64,000 bases of DNA from Deinandra increscens subsp. villosa (GCA_039602395.1 JBCNJP010000025.1:53914555-53978554); one strand, 5' to 3'. Positions 8,970 through 22,101 are shown, numbered from the stretch's first letter. Notes: a model not told the origin generated them from the sequence alone. Numbers and translations: made by a program.

Positions 8970-11430
8970 ATGTCGGAATTTCAAGCTTTTGCCGCCATGC
9001 AAAACGCAATGCAAACAATGTTGAACTCTGACAACGAAATTGGAAAAAGTCAAAAAGTTCCCAAGTTGTTGAAGATGGAAGATTATCAAAATTGGAAGCA
9101 ACGATTTTCTGCTTACATAAGCACGAATGATATCGATTTGTGGATTCCGATTAAGAAGCTTTACCAATATCCAACTGATCAAGGAGATTTCAAAGAAGTT
9201 CATACATTTGACAATGCTGAAAGGAAACTTTACGAGCTTAAGCAAAAAGCGTTTGGTTATCTTACGATGGCATTACCCCTTGAGTTGTTACATCAATTTA
9301 GTACTTGCAAGAAATCTCAACAATTGTGGGATGCTTTATCAGCAAAGTGTGAAGGGAACGATCAATACAAGAAGAGTCGGAAGAAGGTGTTAAGTAAAGA
9401 GTTTGATAATTTTCAACATTACGAGAATGAAAACATCACGCTCTTGTATCAAGATTATCACATCTTATAAGTGAATTGAAGATTGTGGGGATTGAGAAGA
9501 CTGATGAAGAGTTAAAAGAAAAGATTATGGAGGCTTTACCAGAAAAATGGGAAAATTATGTGTTGTTGCTTACACATGATAAAGAATATTCCACATTAAC
9601 ATTTCATGATCTAACTAGTAAACTTCATGCTCGTGAGATGGAAATGATGAATTCCAACAAGTCTAAAGCAAATCTGCAAAATCCAGAATTGTATCATGGT
9701 GAGAATGCTGCTAGTATGACAGCAAAGACTAAACGAAGTCTAAATTCTGCACCACCTACTGCTTTCATTGGAAATATTTCTGGAAATTCTGATAATAATC
9801 CATCACGGGGTTGTAGCTTTACAATTCCAGAATCAACAAATCAGAATGTTTTTTCTGCTGACACAACGGATGATTATGCTAAAATGATTGCTGCTTTGAT
9901 TTCATCATCTTTTGGATTGGTTATCAAGAATGTTGCTGATGCAAAAATCATAAGGGATAATCTTGATGAACTTGATGATGATCAATTAAATGAATTGGAT
10001 TTATCTTGGCAGTATGCTATGCTGGGTCAAAGATCAAAGAGGTTTTTCAAGAGAAATGGAAGAACTACTTCTGATTTTAATGGAAGATTGGGTTTTGATA
10101 AGTCTAAGCTGAAATGTTACAAGTGTTCCAAGCTTGGACATTTTGCTAGAGAATGTCAACATGCTCATGTTAACAAACCTGGTTTTACATCTAATACAGG
10201 TTCTCAACCATCTTCAAGCAATTCAAACAAGACAGCTTTAACGGTTCAGAATGATGGTGTATATGACTGGGGTAAACAGTTTGATACATCTGCTTTGATT
10301 GTCACACATGAGCAAGATGATTATTATTCTGATTCTAGTTCTTATGAAGCTGCTGAAAATGAAAAATTTGAATATAAAATTGAAAGTTTGTTGAAAGAAA
10401 ATGAATCTTTGATGGATGAAGTCAAAAAGCTCACTGATGAATTTAAATTGGTTAAAGCAGATTTGGAAGCTTCTAAGAAGAACGAGACAGAATTGGTTGT
10501 GAAAAATGATCTGTTGGAAAAGGAGATTACTTTGAATACCAAAGTTCTTAAATATGTAAAGAATGATTTGGAGATGTCTCAAAAGAATGAAAGGGATTGT
10601 AAAGAACGAAATGCTAAATTGATAGAAGAAAAGGAGGAATTGGTTAAAGAAGTCAAGAAATGAAAGGATGAAGCAGAAGATGCTACTAATGATTTTCAAA
10701 ATTTGTTTGATAAATCAAAAATCAAGCTTGATTTGCTCACAAAGAATGCTGAAGAATATGTCGCTAAGATTGAAGCTTATCAAGTTGGTATGGAGAAGTT
10801 GTTGGATGAGAAAAGAGAGTTGGTTAGTGTTAACAAAGTGAAAAATGCAAATCTGGAAATCCAAAAGCGTAATGAGGTTAAATTGAAGAAAGAATTGTTT
10901 GAAGGGCTGGAGAATTTTCGTTTGCAAAAATTGTGAAACTCATAAGGTTGCAAAAAGATTGATCAATACTGAAAAGGAGTTAGCTGAAGCTCAACAACAA
11001 ATTTCTGATTTAAAGATTCAAGTCATTGATGCTAATAGGTTGCTGAATAATGTCTCAAATTCGCAATTGTTTACTAGCTTCTTAGCAAATGATGCAAATT
11101 TTTTGAAAATATGTTTGATAAAACTGCATCACCCCCTATAAATATCAAATAAGCATTCAAAGAAGTAAACGAGAAGGTTGAAGATTTTGATTATTCAAAG
11201 TCTTCATCATCAATTTTAGAAGAAGAGAAGATAGTGAAGAAGAAGAGGAACGAAATCTGAAGTTCCTCCAGCTCCACAATTTGTTCATGGTTCATCTTCA
11301 GCAGAGAATGAAAAATCAGCTACATCAAGTGAGAAAATTCGTTCTCAACCTGACTTTGATGAGACGATTTTCTATGAGCAGAAACAAATTAGTGATGTCA
11401 AAGCTGAGTTTTCAAGGTTGGCGAGGAATG
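8970..11430 (+). pseudogene. Copy B: long Gag with one intact CCHC knuckle
   Basis: The start ATG at 8970 (MSEFQAFAAMQNAMQ) is shared with copies C and F. Residues 1-160 are the UBN2-like core (KVPKLLKMEDYQNWKQRF, LTMALPLELLHQF, QLWDALSAKCEGND). A one-base loss near 9440 shifts the frame. The protein continues from 9476 (KIVGIEKTDEELKEKIMEAL) through an intact knuckle CYKCSKLGHFAREC (10114-10156) into a long Lys/Glu coiled coil. That ends at a TGA (10661-10663) where copy F has Trp. Coil segments resume at 10703-11140. The segment with SAENEKSATSSEKIRSQPDFD and SRLARN ends near 11430, where sequence jumps to the 3' noncoding region, so the second knuckle is deleted. No pol is present. This is the best preserved N-terminal Gag of the clade. 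Confidence 0.8.
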
Positions 11431-12410
11431 ATCATAAGGCATCTATTCTCTTTTTTACATTTCATTTGTGTTTGAAAAAGAAGTTTGAAAACGTCAAAAA
11501 TAAAGTCTGGTTTTTGTAAAATGAAAAATCCAAAAATAGAGTTTTTCATTTTAAGGGAGAGATTTTCATGTAAGGGGGAGAAAATGCATGTTTTGGGAAG
11601 AAGGTGAATATATGCAAAATATATAAGGAAGGTGAATACATGCACAATATATAAAATTTTGTGAAATTGATCATTAGGAAATGATGGTACATTGGCTTAC
11701 GTATCTGGCTCATGGATAGAGTAGATGAAATAGCCATAAGATCATTGTTTGATATGCTTGGTAGGCTCGGCAAATCAGAGAGTATTCAGATGTGATATAC
11801 ACTAAATACTAATGCTTGACCATGTGGATAACATTTGATGCGTATTTCATGACAAAAAGAAAAATAAGTGTGAAAACAAAATGAGAAGTCACTGTGTATA
11901 CATGTGTTCATTTTGCAAAGATTTAAACTTGTTTGATTTTCTTTATTTTGTGAAACGATCGGACTTTCTCTGCGTGCTCACAAGGCCGACCTGATTGTTG
12001 TTCGTTTGACCTTTTGCTTTATTTTCTTTGGTGTTTCGTATAACTCATCGGACTTTCTCTGCGTGTATGAGAGTACCGACCTGATTGTTGTTGGGTTATA
12101 CAAGTTCAACTTGTTTTATTTTTCTTATTTTTATTAAGTCTGAGGCCTTATCTGCGTATCGAAAGATCGACCTTAAGGTAGACGATTTAACGTTCTTATT
12201 TCTTTTTGCATGGAACACAGTGTAATCACACAAGAAAAAGAAAATTTCTGATTATGTCTGATAGTATGGGATACACTGGTCAAAGCAAAATGTAATCCAT
12301 ACCTTAACATATCCAGATGTTAAGAGTATGGTTCTGCCTGAGTTTACGATGGACAAATTATGCCGACAATTAGCATGACTTATGTGCTTCAATTAGTTGA
12401 AATTGAAGTA
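11431..12410 (+). other. Copy B 3' noncoding region with structured domain
   Basis: It begins with AAATCCAAAAATAGAG and AAGGGGGAG-like purines. The conserved CTCATGGATAGAGTAGATGAA (11709-11729) and the anchor GATATGCTTGGTAGGCTCGG (11751-11770) follow. Three stem-loop units come next: unit 1 at 11949-12010 (GTGAAACG with CGTTTGAC, one mismatch), unit 2 at 12038-12101 (GTATAAC with GTTATAC), and unit 3 at 12133-12191 (ATTAAGTC with GATTTAAC, one wobble and one mismatch). The inner hairpins include GTATGAGAGTAC and ATCGAAAGAT. Similarity to the other copies ends near 12410, before the PPT and 3' LTR. Confidence 0.7.
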
Positions 12411-12470
12411 GTTGAGAGCAGCAAGATAGTTACTGAATTGACGGTTTCATGTACAAAACTTGAAAATGAA

Positions 12471-12509
12471 TTGACTAAAACTTTAAAACCCTTACATCCG
12501 AAGTTCAGA
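12471..12509. repeat. 39-bp inverted duplicate (partner at 7719-7757)
   Basis: This is an exact reverse complement of 7719-7757. It lies in a short stretch (12411-12509) of unassigned sequence between the end of copy B and the minus-strand gag fragment. Confidence 0.8.
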
Positions 12510-13235
12510 TCAATTTTTTCATTTTGCATGTATTCACCTTCTTTACACCTATTCTCCCACCTTATATTAAAAACTCTATTTTTGATGATTTCAATTTAAC
12601 AAAACACAAAGAAACTATTTTTTGTTTTTCAAATTTTCTCCCCCTAAACTACATACGATATGTAACGAAAAGAAAATTTGATCAATCGATACGAATATCT
12701 AGTTTTAGTTTTTAGAAAAATTTTTGTTTGAAAGTTTGAACTTTGAAATTTACGTTAAAGTAGAATACTTCATCATCAGCAACTCGTGAATCGCCAATGA
12801 GTCTTCTTGAAGTACCTGCATACTGGTCAAACATATTAGTTCATAAATGACCCGAGTGTATAGCTTCTAGTCGACTAGTATCCTCGTTTCCCTTTGAAAC
12901 CACTTTAGGTTTCCATTGCTGTTGTGGTAATCTAGTTTGAAAGTGAACAAACTACTTTAGAAGTAGGTGCATCACATACATTTTGACCAGCCTTAAGTTT
13001 AAAAACAGATTTGTTGTTAGTTTGAAAACTTGTAGGTTTTGGTTCATTATAAATTTTAACATATTGATCCATGTATCTTGCAGTTTTACCAACAAATGGT
13101 ACTTGTTCGTTTCTTCTTAAAAAAACAACAGTGGTAGGACAATTATGTGCCATATGTCCCTTCTGGCGACATTGGTAGCACACACGATTGTTTATTTTCT
13201 TCAGTTTGCCACCCTGCAAAGCTTCACAAGTATTA
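12510..13235 (-). pseudogene. Minus-strand Gag C-terminal fragment with intact second knuckle
   Basis: On the minus strand 13219-12932 reads MQGGKLKKINNRVCYQCRQK, continuing GHMAHNCPTT, which is a complete CX2CX4HX4C knuckle. It matches the second knuckle of copies C and F. A stop near 12932 is followed by sequence resembling the KPKVVSK tail and by the 3' noncoding start (gap-free match in order to copy F 45160-45560). The fragment is cut at 13235 by the gypsy LTR and at about 12510 by unassigned DNA. It is a partial, inactive copy. Confidence 0.65.
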
Positions 13236-15755
13236 TGTCACACCCCTAAAATCCACTTGCGGAGTATACCAAGATCTGAGTCACCAGACACACTGAACAT
13301 ACTATATTCATAAACAAAACGTTTAACGGTTCAGATTTTAGAGTTCATAATGTTTATCAAAACTATTTTTGTGCGGAAGCGTAAAACTAACATAAAAAGT
13401 TTCAAAAGTTAAACGCGCACTCGATGCCTAATAGTTTGAATGTTTAACCAAACATGCAGAGTTATGAATGAACCATGATTCCCTAAACGTGCCCCTTAGC
13501 GTGCTCCTAAGGACCTGAGAAGAAACATGCTAAAATGCGTCCACACGTGGTTGGTGAGTTCACAGGGTTTAAATGAAACAGTTGGATAATTATTGATCAA
13601 TACCATAAGTTTACCGATTAGTCTCAGCCAGACCTAATCTGAAAGCGTGATACCGATCCCAAAACAATTAATATACCCTTGGTTAGCTAGTCCATGCTTA
13701 TTATAACCCAATAGAACCATGTACCCATTACTTGACTGAATGGAACCGCCTCCCCCTCATGCCTTTGCTGAGCAATTAGAAAACCTTAGGACAATATAGT
13801 ACCCATCTCCACTCCCTAGAAGGCGAGTGGGGCTAGAGCGACTAGCCGGGGCAGGGCTTATCAGACCTAATAGATCTACTAAATATCTCCCCTTTATCAA
13901 ACCGATATTCATGGTACGCTGTAGAAGGACTTCTATGATTTGGCAAATTGAATCTCGCTATGGTCACAATATAGTATATCGATTAAAAGAGTTTTTATGA
14001 AAACATAGACGTTACCGCACGTCTTCTCCCCCAAAATATGAAACAAGTAAAAGTGGGGTTGTAAACTCACCTTTGGGTGCAAGTTAGTAATCCAATTAGT
14101 CAACCAATGATAAGCAGTGAATCTCCTTAGACTTCACCCATGACACGTAACAGTGTGAGTGTTGACTGTGTTGACTGGCTGTCCTGACAACACGTGGACA
14201 TTAGATAAGTGGACTCGATTACACATTGGTGATCAAGTTTAGGTTTTCTATTGTTATGCTAACACGTATATCACATTTAAAATGTTGTACGATGATAAAC
14301 ATAACGCGTTATAAATATTTACGACATTATTCCGCGTATACGGTGTACGATCGACGGGGAGACCGTACAAAGTCTTGTCATTTCCACCGAGGTAGGAGAC
14401 TGACGCCTTGTACACTTAACCAAGCATTTATAAGTTCATACGCATGTGTCACATATCTATTTATTTTTACGGTAAATATCTATTTTCCGTATACGAGTTA
14501 GCTTTGCGTCAAAATCACATTGTTATTGCACGTTAAGTCACAGTAAACCACGTTTAGCATATTTCAAGTCACATAAAGCATTCGCAACATCTAACATGCA
14601 AGTTACTATACCCTACGATCGCGTTTTGTACGTTAAAAATATATACTTATTTAAATGTATTAATTTTCATGCAAGTTATTATCCAAACCACAACTTTATC
14701 ATCCGATATGCACCCAAGATCACAAATCAACCAACTTTATTATGGATCGAGCGTAGATGTCTCATCACAACCCTAGATCTATTATGCCCCTACATAAAGA
14801 TTGGGATTTTATTGAAGATTTGACGTAAAGTTTGCGACTTTATCGCATAACAAGCATAGATCTATCATCATCAAACATTTAGAATATAAATCTTGCATAA
14901 GTACTCAAGCTTTATCAACATGCACTCATGGAAACCCAAGATCTAAGCATGCTTCAAGATTATCAACACCAAGATCACATTTTTATCATAAAAATTAAAA
15001 CTTTATTTGTTTAAACACTAGATCTAAACATAATATCATCATGGAAGAAGCATGGATCTAGCATAAAGATTGGATCTTGATGATCTTTAAAGCAAAACAA
15101 ATCAAAGAAAACAACATACTGACGATTAGCAAATGTTCGGGAATGAAATACGAGATTGGAACTTGATATAAAGCACTAATCTTTGAGGTTTTGGATCAAG
15201 GAATGTTGGGATAAAGTTTAAAGAGCAGGTGGAGCGTTTTAGGGTGCATGAAAGTGAGCAAATGAGGCTAATGACGAACTTATAGTGGAATTTTAGGGTT
15301 TTTCCTGATGTAATGGAGTCGCGGACCACCATTAGGGAAACCATGGCTGAGTCGTGGTCCGCGACACTCCTGGCTCAGCTCCGTAGTTGACTTTTGTTGA
15401 CGTGTCCCGTTTTGTCCTTTTTTTGCGTTTTTGGTCACAGTTTTCTACGTTTTCTCCAATTTTTTAATTCACCATCATATTTATCACATAAATCCACTAA
15501 AATCAAGTATAAACATGACACATACCGTAACATGTTTATACAATTAAATTCACGCAATAGTTTCTCACGTAATTCATAGCATGTATCGGGACTCAAACTT
15601 GTGTGTGATGTTTTTGAAGTGTTTTAAGGCTACTAGATTCTTCTAATACCTTAATTGACATACTACGCCTATATACGTGATTTCTAATTTTCCGCCTTTA
15701 TCAGTTTTATCTGTTTCTAAGGTTCAGGTCCGACCCGAAGGGCCAGAATGTCACA
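13236..15755 (-). repeat. Ty3/gypsy 3' LTR (about 2.5 kb)
   Basis: It begins TGTCACACCCCTAAAATCCA and ends CCAGAATGTCACA. On the minus strand it therefore starts TGTGACATT and ends GTGTGACA. Just outside, the minus strand reads AACAAGGAAAGGA (15756-15768), a good polypurine tract, which marks this as the 3' LTR of a minus-strand element. The LTR holds a 12-bp perfect inverted repeat (GTCGCGGACCAC, 15318-15329 with 15354-15365). No other gene is evident across these 2.5 kb. The length and ends resemble Tekay/Del-type LTRs of Asteraceae as I recall them. Left-flank bases are TATTA; the right flank is lost. Confidence 0.8.
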
Positions 15756-18700
15756 TCCTTTCCTTGTTACGGAATTTTCGTCTCGAAAACTAAGATTGCA
15801 ACCCCGTTTCCAAAAGTTTGAGTTTCACTAGTACAAAAGTTGCAACCCCGTTGCAAAGAGTTTTAGAATTACAAATGAAACGTTGCAACCTTGTTGCTCT
15901 CAAATGAAATGTTGTAATCTCGTCGCAGAGATTTTGAAACAAACATGAATCATAAAATGTGTTGCTACTCAAAAGCAAAGGAAAAAGTTTTCATGTTCTC
16001 AGATCATCCCTTCCTTTAGGAAATTTCTTCCCGAAATTTAAGAATTATAGTCGTTTGTCATCGCGTATATCTTGAAGAAAAAAAGTTTGGAATCCTGCGC
16101 ATCGCGTGATTATCACGTGCCTTGATAAACTCGGGTCCATGCTTTGTATTCAACTAAAAAAATAGGAACCTTTCCCTGCTTGAGCTACTTAGCTCCTCAG
16201 GGCAGTTTGATCTGCAAATGATTGGACCAAATGCGTTCGACAATCTCGAACCACCCATCACCTCATGGGTTTAACTTTCCCCACTCTCCAAACGGTTAAC
16301 CCCTTTTCCAAGGCAAGACTTTCAGAAGGATTCGACCTCCTTCCTGAAACTCTAACGTTCTCTTACGCTTAACAGCGTAACTCTTCTGCCTAATGTGAGC
16401 AGCTATGATTCGATTTTGGATTTTAATAATCTTTCTGGTTGATTTGTGAATAAAGCTTAGTCCTAGTAAGCTGACTATCACCCGCCCCTACCTAGTAGGT
16501 TGGTGATCTGCACTTACAACCATACAAAACCTGAAACGGCGTTGACCCAATGCTAGACCGATGGCTCCTACTCTAGGGAAAACTCCACCAACAACAAGTG
16601 AGATTCCCATTTACTATTAGGGTAACCCAGGTAAGTTCTTAACATGGCTTCCAAAGTCTAAGTAGTCTTTTCACTCTGACCAACAATTTGAACATGAGTA
16701 ACGGTGCTCATACCGACTCATTTCCTCAATGCCTTATGCAAAGTGCTGAATCTCATCCGACCTGACTTCGAATCGCTTACCCATTCCATGCATGAATTTT
16801 AATTCCAAGTTCTCTGTATTTAGCATCACAAGCTGGGTATTCCAGATCTGATATGGCAACCCAATATCCAATATGAATCGTTAGCTTCCAAGCCATAGCA
16901 CGCTTCGGCTTCCTTTCCCTTATGGCTTTGGGTATTAGCTACCACATTAGCTTTACCTAGACGGTACCCGATTGTATGCTTAAAATTGCTAAACAATTCG
17001 ATTCAGCTTTGTTGCTTAATGCTCAATCATTCCCAGTCGAAGATATGCTGAAGACGCTTGTGATCGGTGTAAATCTTTGGTACCATACAAGTACGTCTCC
17101 ATATTCTTCGACGCGAAGATCACAACTCCCGATTCCTAACAATGAATCAAATCTCCTTCTTATTATCCAAGAGCTGTCAAGAGGCCTACACGGTAACTCT
17201 ACTGCATTGCGCAAAGATACGACCTAGACCTTGTATAGATGCACCACATCCTACGATGAAGTCTATGGTTCTCTTGGGTGAGGAAAGGAGCTAGAATGAA
17301 GTGCCTTGCTTTATATTCCATTTATGCACCCCTGTACCATAGATGTCAAAAAGTTATGCGATCTTTAAAAGGCTTTCGATCTGTAATAACCCGCCAAACC
17401 AAGGAATTGGCGTACTTCGGTCGACGTCTTTGGTAAAGGCTAATTCTTGATCGCCTCAATCTTTGACTGATCAACATGAATTCCAAATTCATTAACAACA
17501 TGACCTACAAACTGCACTCCTCAAATCCAGAAGTCGCACTTTGAGAACTTAGCATACAACCACTACTTTCTCAATAGGTTGGGTATTAAACGAAAACGCT
17601 CCGCATGACTTTCCGATGTCTTGGAATAAATAAGGATATCGTCAATAAACACGATGACAAACTAATCTAAACATGAAGTATAAACCCTGATTCATAAAAT
17701 CCATACATGCTGCGATCGCGTTGGTTAGCCAAATGACACAACCAAAAACTCATTTCGCTCACGTCGAGTCCTGTAAGCGATCATCGAATTTCTATCTCCT
17801 CTGACCCTTGGCAAAGGGTAACTGGATCTATAATTGGCCTTCCAATAGCGGCTCAATCCTTACTGCTAATTATCAGATCCTCGATATGCAGAAAATGATA
17901 CTGATTCCTTATGGTAGCCCTTTTTTATTCCAATAACCGGTGCATGCTCGAAGAATTTAATCATTCTTCTTATCTAGCAAAACTAACGCTTCCTAATGCG
18001 ATGAACTAGGCCTATTAAGCCTCTTTTTCCTCTAGCAGACCCTTCCAATTGCGAATACAATCCTTGGAGTTCATTTGACATGAGTCGATAAGACGCTCCG
18101 GCATTTGGCGTTGCCCCGGGTACCGTATCAACCAGAATATCTCTTTTCCGAAACATAGAAAGACTTAGCAAGTCTTTGGGGAGTACATCCGAAAAATAGA
18201 AAATGGCAAACAATATAAATATCTTCAACGCAAGGTTCTTCTATCGACTGTTCAACGTCAAGAGCCTAGATAGCCACGATCACCTGCCTTACGATCTCCG
18301 TCTGGCACTTGGATATATACTTGATCCATTCTGATGGTTACACCCAAAACTTCCCAAGGTTGATGGTAGCAGTCCCATATTCACATGATGACCTGAAAGT
18401 TCCTACGCGAGGCTCCAAATAACATGATTTGCTATAATCTGCCTATCATTTGCGAGTTCTATAGGACACTCAAACTCTATCGGCTATCGATGACGCTAAT
18501 GGCTTTGCTAAACTTACTCAATATAAGGATTCTATTAGCACCGGCATCGAATAATAATAACAAAACGATATGCGCATTAAAATAAAGACTTACCACAGAC
18601 GTTTTATTTCTCATCAAGCTTCTCTTGCTCCAATCACGTACGCTTGAGCCTGACCATTTCCAGCATTGCCGCTGCCGCCTTTTCCAGTCCTCTTTAGCTT

Positions 18701-19485
18701 TGGATAGTCCCTCTTGAGATGTCCCATCCGACCACCCTTAAAGCATCCTGACTGGTTTCCTTGGTTACCTTACCCATTTTTCCCTTTGTTTCTACAATCT
18801 TCTACTTTGTGCCCACCTTTTCCGCACTTGCGACACTTTATGCTGTCACAGTTTTCCTCGTGATGAAAGCCACACTTGTCACATTTAAGCAGAGTTCCAT
18901 GATATCTACTAGCAACATCACTCGAATCCTGACTGTTCTTTGCCGTTGATTGTTGTCGACCTTCTTGCTTTGGTTTTGACCAAAATCAGAATTGTCTTCA
19001 CCAGAACCATCCCATTTTCTTTTGTTGTCAGAAGAACCAGACAATGCCTTCCGAGGCTGTAGGGTTCCTTGTTGCATGGCTTGATCCGTCAACCTATGAG
19101 CGAGATGAATTGTCTCTCTGATGTTCGTAGGATTCCTAGAAGTCACCAGACTTTAAACTTGGGGTACCAATTCATCGATAAACCACTTTATCCTTCTGAA
19201 TGGTGGTCAACCATTGTGGGGCACAACAGGGCCAGCTCATTTGATCGGGTAGTATACACTTAAATTTTGGATCCCTCCATTTTTAGATTTCTGAATTCCA
19301 GTTCGAGCTTCTTAATTTCCCTTCGTGGACATATTCCTCCACCAACATGCGGGTAAACTCAGCCCATGGTAATGCGTTCGCAGCTGTTAATCACAGAACT
19401 TGAACTTGAGTATTCCACCATATTAATGCCAAGCCCTAGAATGTTCCCGTGGCATACTTGATGTATGAAATATAGTCTATGAAGT
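15756..19485 (-). pseudogene. Decayed Ty3/gypsy gag-pol
   Basis: On the minus strand the order is gag to pol from right to left. Gag motifs (KYATGTF, WWNTQVQ, PWAEFTRML, SRNPTNIRETIHLAHRLTD) lie at 19080-19480. Zinc knuckle CRKCGKGGHKVEDC is at about 18797-18840, and a second, broken knuckle (CFKGGRMGHLKRDYP) is at about 18707-18752. The reverse transcriptase active-site block FVIVFIDDILIYSK is at 17621-17665. RNase H block IYTDHKRLQHIFD is near 17035-17080. The integrase C-terminal block (IRQKSYAVKRKRTLEFQEG) is at 16330-16410. Many stops and frameshifts are present. The motif order and integrase tail fit a chromovirus (Tekay-like) lineage. It is the only pol-bearing element in the window and is dead. 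It ends abruptly near 19485 with no 5' LTR. Confidence 0.85.
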
Positions 19486-21115
19486 CAGACAAGCTTTAAA
19501 ATGATAAATCCCGAGTGACTACTACACGCTCTGAGCAAGTATACACATCGAATGCAGCATAGTTTTGGTAAATATCGAATATCAATCCAAAGACGCGTAA
19601 AGCAAGCTCTCGATATAAGGACTTTGTTGATATTTGGTCTAACATGATTTTGTGATGAACTACTTGCAACAATTAACCGAGAAACGATAAAAATAACTAA
19701 ACAAGCAAGCAACAGAACTAGGAATGAAAATCAATAATGAGATAGACTATCACTCGGATAAGAATCTTCTAAGCATGAATCTGACTTCCACTTTGACTAA
19801 TCAATATGACAACTACCCCGTAAATGATAACTACCAAGGCAACCGAGACTATAGACACATCCTAGTTACCAAGGCAATCCCAAATAAAAGTCCAGGTAGA
19901 AAACTGTATGAAACTGCCTATTTGCCTAGTTGCTTCGGTCAAAGCTAACCAAACACACACGAAACAGGAATCACACTAGGAAGGTCCTCCTAAGCAGGCC
20001 CTATAACGTGAATAATTCTGATTTAAAACCCTAAGAACTTAGGTAATACTAAACACGAAGCGATACGTCAAAACCTTACGGTCATAAGTGTTCTAACCTA
20101 CCAAACAATGTCTAACAACCACCTAATGTGCAAAACGAGTCGGTCAACTCAATTTCAACACAAATACATACAAGATCAGCCCTAAATCCGAATCATACAA
20201 TCATGTAGACGGTCATCGGATCATGCATTAACCTAAAACTATAAAATCCAAAGATCAACAATGAGGAATTTAACAAATTGGTTGAAGTCTTCCAACCCGC
20301 ATGAATTTGCCCACATCATATGATTCAAACAGAAGCTAACAATGCATATATGATCATTCAAAGTATCCAGTGCATAAATTAAAGGCAATTACATCAAGTT
20401 ATATTGAAAAGTTAAACATAAAAGTCAAATCATGCTTAAAATTATCAAATCCAAGTGATAATAGAAGATCTAGCCACTAACCATCAACAAAACAGTTAAA
20501 AAATATAATCTTTAACATGTTTAACAATCTGGAAAATCAAACTAAAGATGGGAAATCAAGCCTCTAATGGAGAAAAGGAACCAAAGGCTCTTGAATCTTC
20601 AAATCTAACCCTCCAAAGATCTAATATTGATCCCCCAATGCTCCTTGATCTCTAAAATGTGTAAAATGACGATTTCCAGTGAAAAGATGTGGGTTCCTCC
20701 GATGATGACGACTCAAAATGCTTAAGTAGGGGTTTAGTAGGGTTTTGGCACCTGATGGCTGATGTGGACCGCAAGCTATGTGTGGACGAGAATACATGCG
20801 GTCCGCGTGCCGCCTAAAATTTTTTTGATGACACAAACATGCGGACCGCGAGCAATATGCAAGATGGATGTCATGCGATCCGCATCGACCCAAAAATCAG
20901 AAAAACACACAAAATCTTCTATCTCTTCAAATCCGCTCACCACCAAGCCTCCAGCTTCCATGTTTCCAACCAAAATTAACAAATGGCCCAATCATAACCT
21001 GAGTTTACAAATTTCACAATTAAGTACCAAAATCCAACGACACTTAATCAAAACTCAGTTAAAAACGTGGGAATTCGATAATATAAATATATCCAAAATG
21101 CAACGCATCAAATAT
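19486..21115 (-). repeat. Probable Athila-like 3' LTR remnant
   Basis: AT-rich sequence without coding capacity ends at GCATCAAATA. Just outside is TCCCCACACTTAGCC, whose complement GGCTAAGTGTGGGGA is a polypurine tract. This parallels 39018-39033. It contains CGGACCGC or GCGGTCCGC motifs in both orientations (20765-20885) within the presumed transcript start region. The left boundary is taken as the end of gypsy similarity and is uncertain. Confidence 0.5.
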
Positions 21116-22030
21116 CCCCACACTTAGCCCTTTTTCGCCTCTGAAAAAGTCTGCAATGAGATCATAACCGGAAATTTCGACCCAATTATTCTAAACTAAA
21201 CCTAACACTAAACTTTACTCACGCGCTAAAGGTGATTACGGTATTTCAGTCCGACTGAAGCCCCTGAACATGCTTTATTAACCCAACCGCCAAAACTGAA
21301 GCCCATGAACATGCTTTATTCAAACTTTTGACTTTATAATTATGGTCCCACACTTACAGCTTCGCAGCTCGGCCTAATCCCACCTCAATGCATGAATCAG
21401 CACGGCTAAACCGATCCCTAATTTTCTCACCAAAATTGATAAAAAAATCATGAATTAGAAATTATGAAAATGGAGTGGTGGATGAACTTTTGAGCTTGAA
21501 TTGAATTTATTTATTCCTGAACTAGGTCGAACCTCAGCCCATGGGTACATCCGCCAAGTCGCAATCCCGATGATTAGTACGTAGGTCTCGATCCTCGCGC
21601 ATAAAATCACCTCACCTCATAGTGTATCTCATGAGTCGCTATCCTAAGAGGAAACACGTAGGCTTAGAGATTTTAGCACTTTATTCAATTTTTTTTTGTT
21701 TTTTAATATAAATATATATTCAAAACAAGCTCAGTAATGGAGGAAAATGAAGGGATGGGGCACCACTATTTCTTGAATTTATTTTCATAAAAAGATAATA
21801 ATGAGCCAAGCAATTTCCAAGTCATAAACATTTTAATAAAAAATGGTACCTATCAGCATATTCAACGCTTTAGGCTCCAGTACTACACTAAAGGCAGGAA
21901 CCCACAATATTTATTATTAATAATTTATTTCAGTAGCGAAATCGGGATTTTTAAGCTTTCAAAATCAGCTGGGCCTACCAGCACATCATTATTTAGGCGC
22001 GATTTCAAACATTATAACATTATTTATATA
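21116..22030 (-). other. Noncoding 3' interior of Athila-like remnant
   Basis: Beyond the PPT lies AT-rich DNA with no convincing gene. It holds a short direct repeat (ACTGAAGCC and CTGAACATGCTTTATT) at about 21256-21318. The segment from about 21480 to 21670 has many TCG and CTCATG words, but I see no protein. Confidence 0.4.
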
Positions 22031-22033
22031 CAC

Positions 22034-22058
22034 ACTCTCTCTCTCTCTCTCTCTCTCT
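22034..22058. repeat. CT microsatellite
   Basis: This is an uninterrupted (CT)n run of about 12 units following an A/T stretch. Confidence 0.95.
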
Positions 22059-22101
22059 TATTTATTATATAATAATATATATACTGGTTTGGGGTAAAAT
22101 A

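Noticed and set aside
10238..10699. 153-codon minus-strand frame rich in Phe and Ile
   Set aside because: It is the antisense shadow of the Lys/Glu coiled coil of copy B gag.
19724..19948. 74-codon frame in the Athila-like LTR
   Set aside because: There is no domain, and the surrounding LTR is noncoding.
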